Of a DNA stretch of 64,000 nucleotides, positions 19,598 to 29,966 are shown one piece after another (within the stretch, counting starts at the first letter, position 1; each line of letters begins with the position of its first letter). The stretch lies in assembly GCA_947499955.1 (NCBI GenBank), contig CANMQI010000003.1, positions 450,604-514,603 of the forward strand, written 5' to 3'. The notes under the pieces were generated by a model, which was given only the letters and a program-made list of their open reading frames with translations, was not told where the DNA came from and made no database searches. The DNA is from an uncultured Granulosicoccus sp. (GTDB lineage Bacteria > Pseudomonadota > Gammaproteobacteria > Granulosicoccales > Granulosicoccaceae). The translations under genes and the position numbers were made by a program.

Positions 19598-20800
19598 TTA
19601 CAAGCCTCCCCTGTGAGCGCGCTGTGTGAAGAAAATGCCGCTGGGCTTTCTGGCCGGCAACGAGGCTGTGCGCTCCAAGGTGTCAGTGTTGTAGATATCC
19701 AGTCTGTCCTCGTCGCGTACGGAAAGCCATACCTCTTCCCCACGGGCGGAGAATTCCATATGCAGGACACCGGGACCGGGTTCCAGTTGCCTGACCACGC
19801 TGCGCATTTCCGTGTCGATGATCTGAATGTACTTGTTGTCGGGAACGGCAAAGTTCACCCAGACTTGCCGACCACCGGGACGTGCCATGACAAACACCGG
19901 CTGACCGATCACATCAATACTGTCAATCTGCGTCCAGTCACGGGTATCTACCACCAGCACCTTGTGCTGACCCACTGCCGGCAGAAACGCCAGATTGCCT
20001 GCTATCGCCCAGCCTTCCAGATGTGGCATCTTGTAGACCGGCAGGGTTTCGTCATGCTCAGCGTAGCCTTCAAGAATCTTGCGCATGCCTTTTTCCGGAT
20101 ACCACAGATCGAGCAGTGCGAGGCCATCCTCACCAAACAGCCCGGCTATGTAGTAGCGTCCATCGGGTGATATCAAGCCATCATAGGGTGCGGCACCGAC
20201 ATCCTCGAAGCGGGTGATTACCGGTTCTGATACATCGCTGACATCGGCAATCCAGGTTTCGTTCGCCTCGTACAGGCTGAACACGAACTGGTTGCCCGGC
20301 GCATCAACCAGTCCGACAACCTTGGATGTCTGTCCATCGCCGTAGTTAGCGGGAATATCGACGAGTAACTCCAGGGTCGTGGAATCAAAGATCCTTACAC
20401 CACCCGGCTCGTAGTTCGAGACGGCAACCAGCTTGCCATCAGCCGAAATGGCGCCGCCGATGCTGTTGCCGGCCTGCATGAGGCGCTGGTCGATGCTGGC
20501 ATTGAGTATGTCTACCTTGTTGAGACCGCCATCGCGCCCGAATACATAGGCGTATCGCTCATCCCGGGAGAACACGACCGAGGCATGGGACAGGTCGCCC
20601 AGGCCCTCAACGGATGCCAGGCTGGTGTCGCTGCTATGCTCTATGATCTGCAGGGAGCCAGTGGCACGCTCCACCACGACGCCCATGTCGCCGGTACCTC
20701 TTTGCATCAGATTGATGGTCTGTTCTGCGTGGCACAGTGGCATCATCGCCGCGAGAGCGACACCAAGCAGCAAAGACCTTTTCACGGCGAGGAGTTTCAT
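19598..20800 (-). CDS. nirF: NirF, heme d1 biosynthesis propeller protein
   Basis: Periplasmic beta-propeller protein of 400 residues required for heme d1 formation; it resembles the NirS d1 domain but lacks a cytochrome c domain. Visible: an N-terminal signal peptide (LLLGVALAAMMPLCHA), propeller blades such as SHASVVFSRDERYAYVFGRD, YDGLISPDGRYYIAGLFGED, and the conserved PVYKMPHLEGWAIAGNLAFL. The signal sequence contains a cysteine (MPLC), but the surrounding residues are a poor lipobox, so soluble export is as likely as lipid anchoring. The start overlaps the nirC stop (ATGA). Confidence 0.92.
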   Translation of the reverse strand: MKLLAVKRSLLLGVALAAMMPLCHAEQTINLMQRGTGDMGVVVERATGSLQIIEHSSDTSLASVEGLGDLSHASVVFSRDERYAYVFGRDGGLNKVDILNASIDQRLMQAGNSIGGAISADGKLVAVSNYEPGGVRIFDSTTLELLVDIPANYGDGQTSKVVGLVDAPGNQFVFSLYEANETWIADVSDVSEPVITRFEDVGAAPYDGLISPDGRYYIAGLFGEDGLALLDLWYPEKGMRKILEGYAEHDETLPVYKMPHLEGWAIAGNLAFLPAVGQHKVLVVDTRDWTQIDSIDVIGQPVFVMARPGGRQVWVNFAVPDNKYIQIIDTEMRSVVRQLEPGPGVLHMEFSARGEEVWLSVRDEDRLDIYNTDTLERTASLPARKPSGIFFTQRAHRGGL

Positions 20801-21141
20801 TGAAGAGTACCCTGATTTCTGAGGAGCTGGACGATCCAGCGGATGTCATCGTCATCGAGCAAGGCCGACCAGGGAGGCATGGGCGTACCGGGCACGCCAT
20901 CACGAATGACGGCAAACAGATAGCCCGACGGTTTTCCCCGCAGAGCCTCGGCGGTAAGCGGACTGCCCAGACCGCCCTTGAGCGTCAGGCCATGGCATGA
21001 ACCGCAATCCTGGTCCAGCAGATATGCCAGCTCCTGCTTTCGCTTGTTGCTGACATCATCGGCAAAGGCTGCTTGTGGCATGCACTGCATGAGGATCAGC
21101 AGAGCAAGTACAGATGTCGTTCTGGAGAAGTTGACAGGCAT
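20797..21141 (-). CDS. nirC: NirC, small periplasmic c-type cytochrome
   Basis: Monoheme cytochrome c of 114 residues with a signal peptide (MPVNFSRTTSVLALLILMQC up to AFADD), heme site CGSCH (Cys46-His50) and a likely Met axial ligand in GTPMPPW. NirC (cytochrome c55X) is known as an electron carrier for NirS maturation and can reduce NirS. Position between nirE and nirF supports the name. The frame stays open further upstream, but the ATG at 21141, 4 bases after the nirE stop, gives a proper signal peptide. Confidence 0.85.
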   Translation of the reverse strand: MPVNFSRTTSVLALLILMQCMPQAAFADDVSNKRKQELAYLLDQDCGSCHGLTLKGGLGSPLTAEALRGKPSGYLFAVIRDGVPGTPMPPWSALLDDDDIRWIVQLLRNQGTLQ

Positions 21142-21145
21142 GAGG

Positions 21146-22018
21146 TCAGGCATTGGCATCAGACGTTGCACACCTGAACGTAATCGGTTTGCTGGCGACA
21201 ACGTCAGTGAACACGCCACAACGACTGTAGTGAGAGCACAGTTTCTCGGGTGAGAAGGAATATGCGTCACCGGGAGAGAACCAATCCAGTTTTTCAGCCA
21301 ATTGAACAACAGCACCGATGATCAGCATGGCGGGTGACTCGATATGGTTCACGGCAACACAGCCAGGTAATTCCTCTATCGTGGTAATGGTCGTGCGATG
21401 GTGCTCTGTCGTACCACTCTCCACGATGGCCGCCGGGGTATCAGCGTCGCGTCCTGCCTTGATCAGCGCCTCGCTTATGGCCTGAATATTCTCCAGCCCC
21501 ATGTAGACAACCAGTGTCTGGGTTTCGTCAGCAATCACTGAGGATTTGAACTGCAACGGGGTATTGCGCATCCAGTGACCCGTCACGAACTGAACACCTC
21601 GGGCAACGCCGCGGTGGGTCAATGGAATGCCTGAATAGGATGCACAAGCCTGTGCAGAGGTAATGCCTGGAACCACCTCGAAAGTGACTCCGGCTTCAGC
21701 GAGCACCAACGCCTCCTCCGAGCCTCGTCCATAGATGAAAGGGTCTCCACCCTTCAGGCGCACGGTATTCGCGTAGCGCCGGGATAAATCGATCAATAGC
21801 TGGTTGATGTCCTGTTGATCCAGCGTGTGCTGGCTGGTTTTCTTGCCCACATAGATGCGCGCCGTATCGTCATCGATCAGATCGAGAATCTGTTGAGAGA
21901 TCAGTCGGTCATGGACCACGATGTCTGCGCTCCGGATGAGTCTGGCCGCCTTGAGCGTCAACAGTTCCGGGTCACCGGGGCCTGCACCTACCAGATATAC
22001 CTTTCCTTGCCTGTTCAA
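21146..22018 (-). CDS. nirE: NirE, uroporphyrinogen-III C-methyltransferase
   Basis: SAM-dependent methyltransferase that makes precorrin-2, the first committed step towards siroheme and heme d1. The 290-residue product shows all SUMT blocks: VYLVGAGPGDPELLTLKAAR, VRLKGGDPFIYGRGSEEALV, VVPGITSAQACASYSGIPLT and QTLVVYMGLENI. It ends with a C-terminal extension of about 40 residues (from FSPGDAYSF) not typical of the family. Start choice: TTG at 22018 has GGGAGA 6 bases upstream and begins right at the conserved N-terminus; another TTG at 22078 would add 20 residues but has no ribosome binding site. It lies directly downstream of nirS rather than near nirN as in Pseudomonas aeruginosa. Confidence 0.9.
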   Translation of the reverse strand: MNRQGKVYLVGAGPGDPELLTLKAARLIRSADIVVHDRLISQQILDLIDDDTARIYVGKKTSQHTLDQQDINQLLIDLSRRYANTVRLKGGDPFIYGRGSEEALVLAEAGVTFEVVPGITSAQACASYSGIPLTHRGVARGVQFVTGHWMRNTPLQFKSSVIADETQTLVVYMGLENIQAISEALIKAGRDADTPAAIVESGTTEHHRTTITTIEELPGCVAVNHIESPAMLIIGAVVQLAEKLDWFSPGDAYSFSPEKLCSHYSRCGVFTDVVASKPITFRCATSDANA

Positions 22019-22092
22019 TCCGATTCTCCCGCTGGCTTTGTCACTCCCGGCACGCTGTGGTGATGCCGGGAGAATCAATGAGGTGCATGTTC

Positions 22093-22129
22093 ACGGTATG
22101 ACCAGGGCCCCCGAGGGGCCCCAGACCGT
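22093..22129 (-). terminator. Intercistronic hairpin between nirS and nirE
   Basis: GGGCCCC (22105-22111), loop CGA, GGGGCCC (22115-22121), enclosed by ACGGT (22093-22097) and ACCGT (22125-22129). No T-run follows on the minus strand. It may be a partial terminator or a 3'-end stabiliser that keeps nirS mRNA above that of the downstream biosynthetic genes. Confidence 0.6.
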
Positions 22130-22136
22130 CATTCAA

Positions 22137-23960
<1,824 letters not shown>

Positions 23961-24093
23961 TCAAACGGATAAGTACCTCTTCTCTGTCTGCAATTGACAA
24001 ATATCAATGGAACAGGGGCAAAACGAATTATCCATGCTTGTATTTGCATGGCATGTATGGGAAGAACGAGTCAATGCACTGGCACCGCAGCTG

Positions 24094-25209
24094 TCAGGCA
24101 TTCATGATCGCGGGGATGTCAGACAGGTCTGCCCCCAGACTGGCCAACTGACCGACCGTTGTCTGATTCAGGTTCCACACCGTATCGCAGCGGCTTCTGG
24201 ACGCAAAGTCCATCATCACGATGTTCGGCATGAAAGAGCGTGCTGTTCTGCCAATGGCTTGTTGTGGGTAGTTCGGATTGCGTGCCCACTGGCTGGCGAC
24301 ATGCCCTGCCCTGGCCAGTACGTGGTTCCTGACACCCTTTTCCCATGTTTCCTGAAGTGCGATGTTTCGGCCACCCCACAGCTTCAAGTCCCGCTTCTTG
24401 ATACTCTGGAAGCTCTTGTGCTGCTGCCATTTTTCACCGACATTGGTAGTGAGTGTCCAGTAGATCATTCCCAGCAATTCAGGACAACTCGAGGGGCCCT
24501 GAGCGATCGTTTTCAACTGCTTGTCCCTGTTTCGCTTCGAGCTGCGGGTATTCGAATACTTTCCGAAATACTGCATCCCCCACTTGAACGGACTGTAGTC
24601 GATATGATCGCCATCCTTCGAGAAGAGACCCGCACACGGAAGTATCCCCGGCGTACTTTTCAAGTCAACCGGCAAGGTGTTGAAGTCCGATTGATCAAAG
24701 ACAGTTATGACCTTGCCTGCCAGTGACCCGATGGTTGCCTCATTGAGGTTCACATTCTGTTGAAAGCGGCTATCACCCAGTACCTGCACGCAGGTACGAG
24801 CCACTTCTTCCATGTTTCCACATTTCGAAAACCGCAATATCAGAAATTCCGTGCTGACAAGATCAACGAATGTCTTTGCCTGGTCGAGCATATCCTGCAA
24901 GCGATCCCCTCCTGTTCCAGCAAGCCCCAAAGCCGACAATACCGGACTTGGTTTGTGGTAGGCGACGCCGTCTCGCGTTTTCTTCTTTTTCAGTCCAGGG
25001 GCGTGATAGGCCTTTTGTTGCAGTCCATCAGCGCCTGCTACCTTCGCAATGCGAACATCAAAATATCGGGTTCCAACGAGAGCCTGTTGACCAATTGTCA
25101 GATCCTGGGTGCGCGCCGTCACACCCAGTTCGTTTCCATAGATTCCGGCGTCATGCGTTCCGGGGAATACAACATCGCATAGACGCAGATTCTGGTAATT
25201 CTTGAACAT
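24094..25209 (-). CDS. PI-PLC X-domain protein
   Basis: A 371-residue protein related to phosphatidylinositol-specific phospholipase C (X domain). Evidence: the start block LCDVVFPGTHDAGIYGNELG with the first catalytic-type histidine (His19) and adjacent Asp, followed by LTIGQQALVGTRYFDVRIAK, the usual IGQQLxxGxRyfDiR element. A stretch of histidine- and lysine-rich sequence (YHAPGLKKKKTRDGVAYHKP) follows where the second active-site His is expected. No signal peptide is evident, so the location is uncertain. The start at 25209 has GGAGAG upstream; the 86-residue upstream extension looks non-coding. It sits between the nir and nor clusters with no obvious link to denitrification. Confidence 0.75.
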   Translation of the reverse strand: MFKNYQNLRLCDVVFPGTHDAGIYGNELGVTARTQDLTIGQQALVGTRYFDVRIAKVAGADGLQQKAYHAPGLKKKKTRDGVAYHKPSPVLSALGLAGTGGDRLQDMLDQAKTFVDLVSTEFLILRFSKCGNMEEVARTCVQVLGDSRFQQNVNLNEATIGSLAGKVITVFDQSDFNTLPVDLKSTPGILPCAGLFSKDGDHIDYSPFKWGMQYFGKYSNTRSSKRNRDKQLKTIAQGPSSCPELLGMIYWTLTTNVGEKWQQHKSFQSIKKRDLKLWGGRNIALQETWEKGVRNHVLARAGHVASQWARNPNYPQQAIGRTARSFMPNIVMMDFASRSRCDTVWNLNQTTVGQLASLGADLSDIPAIMNA

Positions 25210-25552
25210 CAGACATCTCTCCGTGAAAATTGCAGGGATGGGGACATCGGACGCTCTGATTCCCTCAGCTTGCTCACAATGAACACTCGGGGAAGTGGGT
25301 GTCAAGGAAAATAACCCGGTGAGAGTACGCACTATACTTTCTGACAGGCGATCAGCGATTCGCTCACATTTCCAAAGGTGCGCGACGAGGCATATCGAAT
25401 GAAACCGTATCCCGCAACGCACAGGATCATGGTATGTCCCGTTTCGTTTTTTCGACAATTCTGCCACGCATCTTTTATAATGCTTCTGATCCGCATCTTA
25501 TAGTCCTCGGCCTGACTGCGATCGGATTGCCAGATCGTCGAACGGAGTTAAC
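25210..25552. other. Intergenic region between PI-PLC and the norE operon
   Basis: No gene recognised. It holds the divergent 5' regions of the PI-PLC gene (leftward) and the norE operon (rightward), including a good sigma70-type promoter pointing right. I see no FNR-type dyad here, unlike at nirS and norC. Confidence 0.5.
25452..25481 (+). promoter_or_regulatory. Sigma70-type promoter for the DUF4870-norE-norF operon
   Basis: -35 TCGACA (25452-25457; 5 of 6 to consensus), 18-bp spacer, -10 TATAAT (25476-25481; perfect). The expected transcript start is about 25488, giving a leader of about 65 nt before the ATG at 25553. Confidence 0.6.
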
Positions 25553-25990
25553 ATGTATTCAGACACTACTATCCCCGACTCCCGCATGGAAGAACTTCAC
25601 GACAAGAGTACGCCCGGTCGCGGCTTCGTGGTCGTGATCTACGCCCTGTATATCGGCAGTATCATGGCCGTTGTCACGGCGCCCATCGGCGTACTGATCG
25701 CTCATCTGAGACGAGGTCGAGGTGCCGCCTGGCTGGACACGCACCTGCAGTTCCAGATTCGAACCTTCTGGCTGGGGATGGCCGCAGGCGCTGTGGCTCT
25801 GCTGCTATGGCAGGTTGCCGGGCAGCTGGGTTTATCCCCGGTGTACGCCTGGAGCTTTGGCTATCTCTTCTTTACCGTGGCTATCGTCTGGATGATCGGG
25901 CGCTGCGCTGTCGGCGTGAATCGGCTTACGTCGAATCGGCCGATTGATGCGCCAATGAGCTGGTTTTTCGGCCTGAGCAAGCAGGCTTGA
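25553..25990 (+). CDS. DUF4870-like small membrane protein
   Basis: A 145-residue protein with three hydrophobic segments. The pattern of a helix (VVVIYALYIGSIMAVVTAPI), then HLRRGRGAAWLDTHLQFQIR, FWLGMAAGAVALLLW and a last helix ending WMIGRCAVGVNRL is that of DUF4870-type proteins. The function is unknown. GGAG lies 7 bases before the ATG. Its stop overlaps the TTG start of norE (TTGA), so it belongs to the norEF operon, but a role in nitric oxide respiration is only inferred from position. Confidence 0.8.
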   Translation: MYSDTTIPDSRMEELHDKSTPGRGFVVVIYALYIGSIMAVVTAPIGVLIAHLRRGRGAAWLDTHLQFQIRTFWLGMAAGAVALLLWQVAGQLGLSPVYAWSFGYLFFTVAIVWMIGRCAVGVNRLTSNRPIDAPMSWFFGLSKQA

Positions 25991-26568
25991 ATACAAGCAG
26001 CGACCTGGCGTCGACCACCGACGACGACTGGGGCCCGCTGTCCTCGTTGCCGGGCAACCCGCTGATGTGGGTTCTGATACTCAGTGAAATGCTGGTTTTT
26101 TCGGCATTTTTCATATTGTTCGCATGGCAACGGGCGCTCGATCCCGAGCTGTTCAATCAATCGCAGCTGTTTCTGAACCCCGTCAGTGGAGGACTGAATA
26201 CCCTGTTGCTGCTGAGCAGTGGGCTGTTTGCGGCGCTGGCGGTTCAGGCCAGCGCGATCAACGATGTGCCGCACTGTCGTTGGTGGCTGGCGCTCACCAT
26301 GGTATCGGGCTTGGCATTCTGTGCAATCAAGGTACTTGAATACGTTGAAAAATTCGGTGCCGGTCTCACCCCGGAAACGAATATATTCTTTACCTACTAC
26401 TACCTGTTGACAGCCTTCCATCTGGCCCATGTCGTGTTCGGGCTGTGTCTGTTGGCACTGATTACCTGGAAAACCTCGAGAGAAAACGTGGAAACGGTCA
26501 CCGCCTTCTGGCATATGGTCGACCTGATCTGGATCATGCTCTACCCACTACTCTACCTGCTTCGCTGA
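25987..26568 (+). CDS. norE: NorE, cytochrome c oxidase subunit III-like protein
   Basis: Inner-membrane accessory protein of nitric oxide reductase, 193 residues with five membrane helices. The start region LPGNPLMWVLILSEMLVFSA and the end FHLAHVVFGLCLLALITWKT plus VTAFWHMVDLIWIMLYPLLY are the classic subunit III features. NorE is thought to help assembly or activity of NorCB rather than catalyse. The start is a TTG that overlaps the upstream stop in a TTGA; no internal ATG early enough would preserve the first helix. Confidence 0.88.
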   Translation: MNTSSDLASTTDDDWGPLSSLPGNPLMWVLILSEMLVFSAFFILFAWQRALDPELFNQSQLFLNPVSGGLNTLLLLSSGLFAALAVQASAINDVPHCRWWLALTMVSGLAFCAIKVLEYVEKFGAGLTPETNIFFTYYYLLTAFHLAHVVFGLCLLALITWKTSRENVETVTAFWHMVDLIWIMLYPLLYLLR

Positions 26569-26581
26569 GAGCCGGGCACTC

Positions 26582-26878
26582 ATGGAAAAAACACTTCCGA
26601 GTCGCAAACGTCTGCTCATCACCTGGCTCAGCCTGATGGGCCTGACCCTGTTCTCCATGTGGTCAGCACAGTTGAGCGAGGCTGCACGTGCGCTGTCATT
26701 ACCATTGTGGAGCGTCGCCCTGGTCCTGCTCAGTGCCGGCTTCAAGGTACAGCAGGTACTGATGGTCTACCTCAATCTGCGCGTTTCCAGCTCCGGCTGG
26801 CGTGGTGGCTTCCTGTGTCTCCTGGCAGCCACCCTGGTGCTGGTATGGGCAGGCTACTGGTACGCCACAGCAGGCTAA
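26582..26878 (+). CDS. norF: NorF-like small membrane protein (cytochrome oxidase subunit IV type)
   Basis: A 98-residue protein with three hydrophobic helices (LLITWLSLMGLTLFSMWSAQ, PLWSVALVLLSAGFKVQQVL, GFLCLLAATLVLVWAGYWYA). The FKVQQVLMVYLNLR segment resembles the conserved middle of the prokaryotic cytochrome c oxidase subunit IV/NorF family. It follows norE by 13 bp, the usual norEF arrangement. Its stop overlaps the stop of the convergent small gene on the other strand by 4 bases (shared CTAA). Confidence 0.8.
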   Translation: MEKTLPSRKRLLITWLSLMGLTLFSMWSAQLSEAARALSLPLWSVALVLLSAGFKVQQVLMVYLNLRVSSSGWRGGFLCLLAATLVLVWAGYWYATAG

Positions 26879-27105
26879 GACTCATCGGGGTAATCGGGAT
26901 CAGGTGGCAGGGTGTGGTTGTCGCGACGCGCCCAGCGTTCGAGTTTCTTTCCACCCCACAGCATCAGCCAGACCAGTGCCGGTGAGGCCAGAATGAAGAA
27001 TACCCCGCCCTCCAGGTATTTGATGGCCATGACAAACGGCGTCACGATGATGATGCACAGGACAACACCGGCTATCAGGGCAACCGCCTCACGTGACATC
27101 TTCAT
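26875..27105 (-). CDS. Small two-helix membrane protein downstream of norD
   Basis: A 76-residue product with two hydrophobic helices (VALIAGVVLCIIIVTPFVMA and GGVFFILASPALVWLMLW) and a charged C-terminal tail rich in Asp, Pro and Arg. I do not recognise a named family. It appears real because it has AGGAAAA 8 bases before its ATG, begins 24 bp after norD in the same direction and has a sensible membrane topology. Likely the last gene of the norCBQD operon; its function is unknown. Confidence 0.65.
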   Translation of the reverse strand: MKMSREAVALIAGVVLCIIIVTPFVMAIKYLEGGVFFILASPALVWLMLWGGKKLERWARRDNHTLPPDPDYPDES

Positions 27106-27129
27106 GCTGTTTTCCTGAGTCGCGGCATG

Positions 27130-29067
27130 TCAGTTGGCAACAATCTGCCGATAGATTCCGGGCAATGCCTGGGACAGATGCTCAGGTTTTTGTACCATGG
27201 CATAACCACCGGGCCCGAACAACTGGCCGATATAGTCCTGCGCGTCCCTGTCGATGGTCACGCCGAACACCTTCAGGTCCTGTCGTCTGGCATCCATGAT
27301 GGCGCGGCGGGTATCTTCAATGCCATAACGCCCTTCGTAGTAGTCGCTGTCATTGGGCTTGCCGTCGGTCAGCACCAGTAGCAGACGATGCCTGTTGGGA
27401 CGCGTGGCGAGATCGACTGCGGCATGTCGTACTGCCGCTCCCATGCGCGTGTAATGTCCGGGTTTCAGAGCGGCTATGCGACGCTCAGTGCGATCGCTCA
27501 TGGGTTCGTCGAATGACTTCAGGGTGTTGACCCAGACCCGATGACGTCGATGCGAGGTAAAGCTCTGGATGCTGTAGTCATCGCCCACCGTGGCCAGACC
27601 ATGCGCCAGTACCAGTAGCGCCTCCTTTTCAATGTCGATGATCCGTCGGTCCTCTACCCAGGCGTCCGTCGATAACGAGACATCCACGAGAATGGATACT
27701 GCCAGATCCCGCGCCTGGGCGCGTGTGGTCATGTACAGGCCTGCACTGTTCTGTCCTACGGCTGCCAGGTCGCAGTGCGCACGCACCACGGCATCCATGT
27801 CCAGCTCATTACCATCCACCTGTCCACGCAGCCATTCACGTCGTGGCCTGAGTGCTTCGAACTGTTGCCTGACACGACGAATACGACGACGTGTCTGCTC
27901 GTCCTGCTCATGACGCTCACCTTCTTCCTCGTGCACACCGCTGAGCACACGACAGTGATCCTGCTCAAAGCGCTGCTTGCGATAATTCCATTCCGGATAG
28001 ACATGTTCACCGCTCAGTTGCTCGCCCGCAGCTGCACCCGGGGCCAGGTCCAGCGCGATCTTGAGCCGGGATGCCGCACGTTGCTGATTGGGAGCCAGTG
28101 TGATCTCGTCCATCTGTTCCGCGTTGCTCCTGGCGTTCTCGTCCTCGTCGTCATCAACTGCACGATTGACGTTGACCATCTCGGCCATCGACAGGATTTT
28201 CTCGAACCGATTGAACACCAGGGGGTCGTCCCGTTCGGATTGATCCTGACGACGCCGCTCGGCCTTGCGTTTGTCCTGCAGTGAGTCACTGGCAGGTGCC
28301 GGTGGCTCCACCTCGTCATCATCATCGGCGGCATCAAGCCGATGGGTTCCCAGGTGATTGAGGTTCGCCCAGAGTGGAACCGGCAGAGGCTGACGGTAGG
28401 CTTGTGGGGCCCGATAGTCGCGCAGACTCATGTCAGTGTCCAGAACGGCAGCATGGTAGCGCTCGGCCCCAGCAGACAATGGCCGCTTGGCACCCAGCAG
28501 ATGGCAGATCAATTCCTCCATCGCCGCTTCTGCCGGCGGTAGCGCACGTTCGGGGCGCATATCCAGCATGCTTTGCTGCAGGCAAGTGTACCGGTCGCGC
28601 ATGCCGGGGAATCCATCCAGTACGGCCTGTGTGGCTGCCACGACCTGACGCAAGGCACTGATATTCTGGCGCAGAGGATCCTTGAATTCACGCACAGGCT
28701 GTGTGGCTGCGAGCATGGCGGCCAGCCAGAAGTACAAGTCGCGGTTGTGGCGAGGATCCTCGAACAGAGCAATTCTGGGCGGAAGCAGCAGATTTTCCTC
28801 ATCCAGTCGCGCCAGGTCCAGCCTTTCCTCAGCCAGCCCCAGACGCTGACGCAGGGTGAGCCGGTGCGAGGATGCCCGCGCGGCAATGGAGGCCACAGCG
28901 ACGCCGCCCGGCCCGCCACCGGCACGAAAGAAGACCGCCAAGGGCCCTGCAATACTCTCCAGGGTCACGGCTGCGTCGGGAAACGTGGGAAAGCTGGCGC
29001 TGCGCTCCGAGGCCCAGCGATGCCAGAAACGTCCGACGTTCTCTTCGAACTCCAACCACTCAAACAC
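27130..29067 (-). CDS. norD: NorD, von Willebrand factor A-domain protein
   Basis: Cytoplasmic partner of the NorQ AAA+ ATPase, needed to insert iron (FeB) and activate nitric oxide reductase. The 645-residue protein has a long helical N-terminal part (MFEWLEFEENVGRFWHRWAS), an acidic middle (about 255-350) and a C-terminal VWA domain. The latter shows a metal-site-like motif DVSLSTDAW, the block YSIQSFTSHRRHRVWVNTLK, and LLVLTDGKPNDSDYYEG; DVSLSTD departs slightly from the DxSxS MIDAS consensus by spacing of its last residue. It ends with YAMVQKPEHLSQALPGIYRQ. It follows norQ by 12 bp. Confidence 0.93.
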   Translation of the reverse strand: MFEWLEFEENVGRFWHRWASERSASFPTFPDAAVTLESIAGPLAVFFRAGGGPGGVAVASIAARASSHRLTLRQRLGLAEERLDLARLDEENLLLPPRIALFEDPRHNRDLYFWLAAMLAATQPVREFKDPLRQNISALRQVVAATQAVLDGFPGMRDRYTCLQQSMLDMRPERALPPAEAAMEELICHLLGAKRPLSAGAERYHAAVLDTDMSLRDYRAPQAYRQPLPVPLWANLNHLGTHRLDAADDDDEVEPPAPASDSLQDKRKAERRRQDQSERDDPLVFNRFEKILSMAEMVNVNRAVDDDEDENARSNAEQMDEITLAPNQQRAASRLKIALDLAPGAAAGEQLSGEHVYPEWNYRKQRFEQDHCRVLSGVHEEEGERHEQDEQTRRRIRRVRQQFEALRPRREWLRGQVDGNELDMDAVVRAHCDLAAVGQNSAGLYMTTRAQARDLAVSILVDVSLSTDAWVEDRRIIDIEKEALLVLAHGLATVGDDYSIQSFTSHRRHRVWVNTLKSFDEPMSDRTERRIAALKPGHYTRMGAAVRHAAVDLATRPNRHRLLLVLTDGKPNDSDYYEGRYGIEDTRRAIMDARRQDLKVFGVTIDRDAQDYIGQLFGPGGYAMVQKPEHLSQALPGIYRQIVAN

Positions 29068-29079
29068 GACAGGAGCCCA

Positions 29080-29898
29080 TCAGTCTTCGCCGAATGTGGC
29101 GCGAACCGCCTCCATCAGACCTTCCTGAACATCACTGTCATCGCTCAGCGGCTCAACCAGCGTTGCCTGTGCCGCTTGTGTGGCCGGCATACCATTGGCA
29201 ATCAGTGTCGCGCAGTAGATCAACAGTCGCGTGGACACACCCTCTTCCAGATCCTGACCTTTCATGGCACGCAGGCGCACAGCAAGGTTGATGAGGGCAG
29301 CACATTGGGCGACAGGCAGTCCGCTTTCGGCAGCGACGATGTTTCGCTCCAGATCGGGGGGCGGAAAGTCGAAGCTCTTGGCTACAAAACGCTGCCGGGT
29401 ACTGGGTTTCAACGACTTGAGTATGTGCTGATAGCCGGGGTTGTAGGAGACCACCAGCATGAAATCATCAGGGGCTTCCAGCAGTTCGCCGGTGCGCTCA
29501 AGAGGTAGCAGGCGGCGATCATCGGTCAGTGGATGCAGGACTACCGTGACATCCTTGCGTGCCTCTACCACTTCATCGAGGTAGCAGATACCGCCCTCAC
29601 GTACTGCTTGCGTCAACGGTCCATCCACCCAACGCGTCTCCCCACCTTGCAACAGAAAGCGCCCGGTCAGATCGGCAGCGGTCAGGTCGTCATGACAGGA
29701 AACGGTAAACAAGGGACGACCCAGCCTGGCAGCCATGTGACTGACAAAGCGGGTCTTGCCGCAGCCTGTGGGCCCCTTCAGCAGAAGCGGCAACCGTTGC
29801 TTCCAAGCCTGTTCGAACAATTCGCACTCGTTACCCACGGGTTCATAGAATGGGATGTCCTGCTGAATTCGTGTGTCGGGCATTAGCGCGGTGTTCAT
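29080..29898 (-). CDS. norQ: NorQ, MoxR-type AAA+ ATPase
   Basis: ATPase of 272 residues that with NorD activates nitric oxide reductase. Walker A is GPTGCGKTRF, Walker B GGICYLDEVVEARKDV, followed by the sensor region (LVVSYNPGYQHILKSLKPST) and arginine finger-like RQRFVAKSFDFP. Sequence order and length fit the NorQ/CbbQ branch of MoxR ATPases. Two ATG choices (29898, 29883); the first has CAGGAC close upstream. Confidence 0.94.
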   Translation of the reverse strand: MNTALMPDTRIQQDIPFYEPVGNECELFEQAWKQRLPLLLKGPTGCGKTRFVSHMAARLGRPLFTVSCHDDLTAADLTGRFLLQGGETRWVDGPLTQAVREGGICYLDEVVEARKDVTVVLHPLTDDRRLLPLERTGELLEAPDDFMLVVSYNPGYQHILKSLKPSTRQRFVAKSFDFPPPDLERNIVAAESGLPVAQCAALINLAVRLRAMKGQDLEEGVSTRLLIYCATLIANGMPATQAAQATLVEPLSDDSDVQEGLMEAVRATFGED

Positions 29899-29966
29899 GT
29901 CCTGGTTCCTGTTACTGCCTTGGTTTTGTGGAGCAGAGGCCGCGTGCCGACCCCTGCTTCCCTGGA

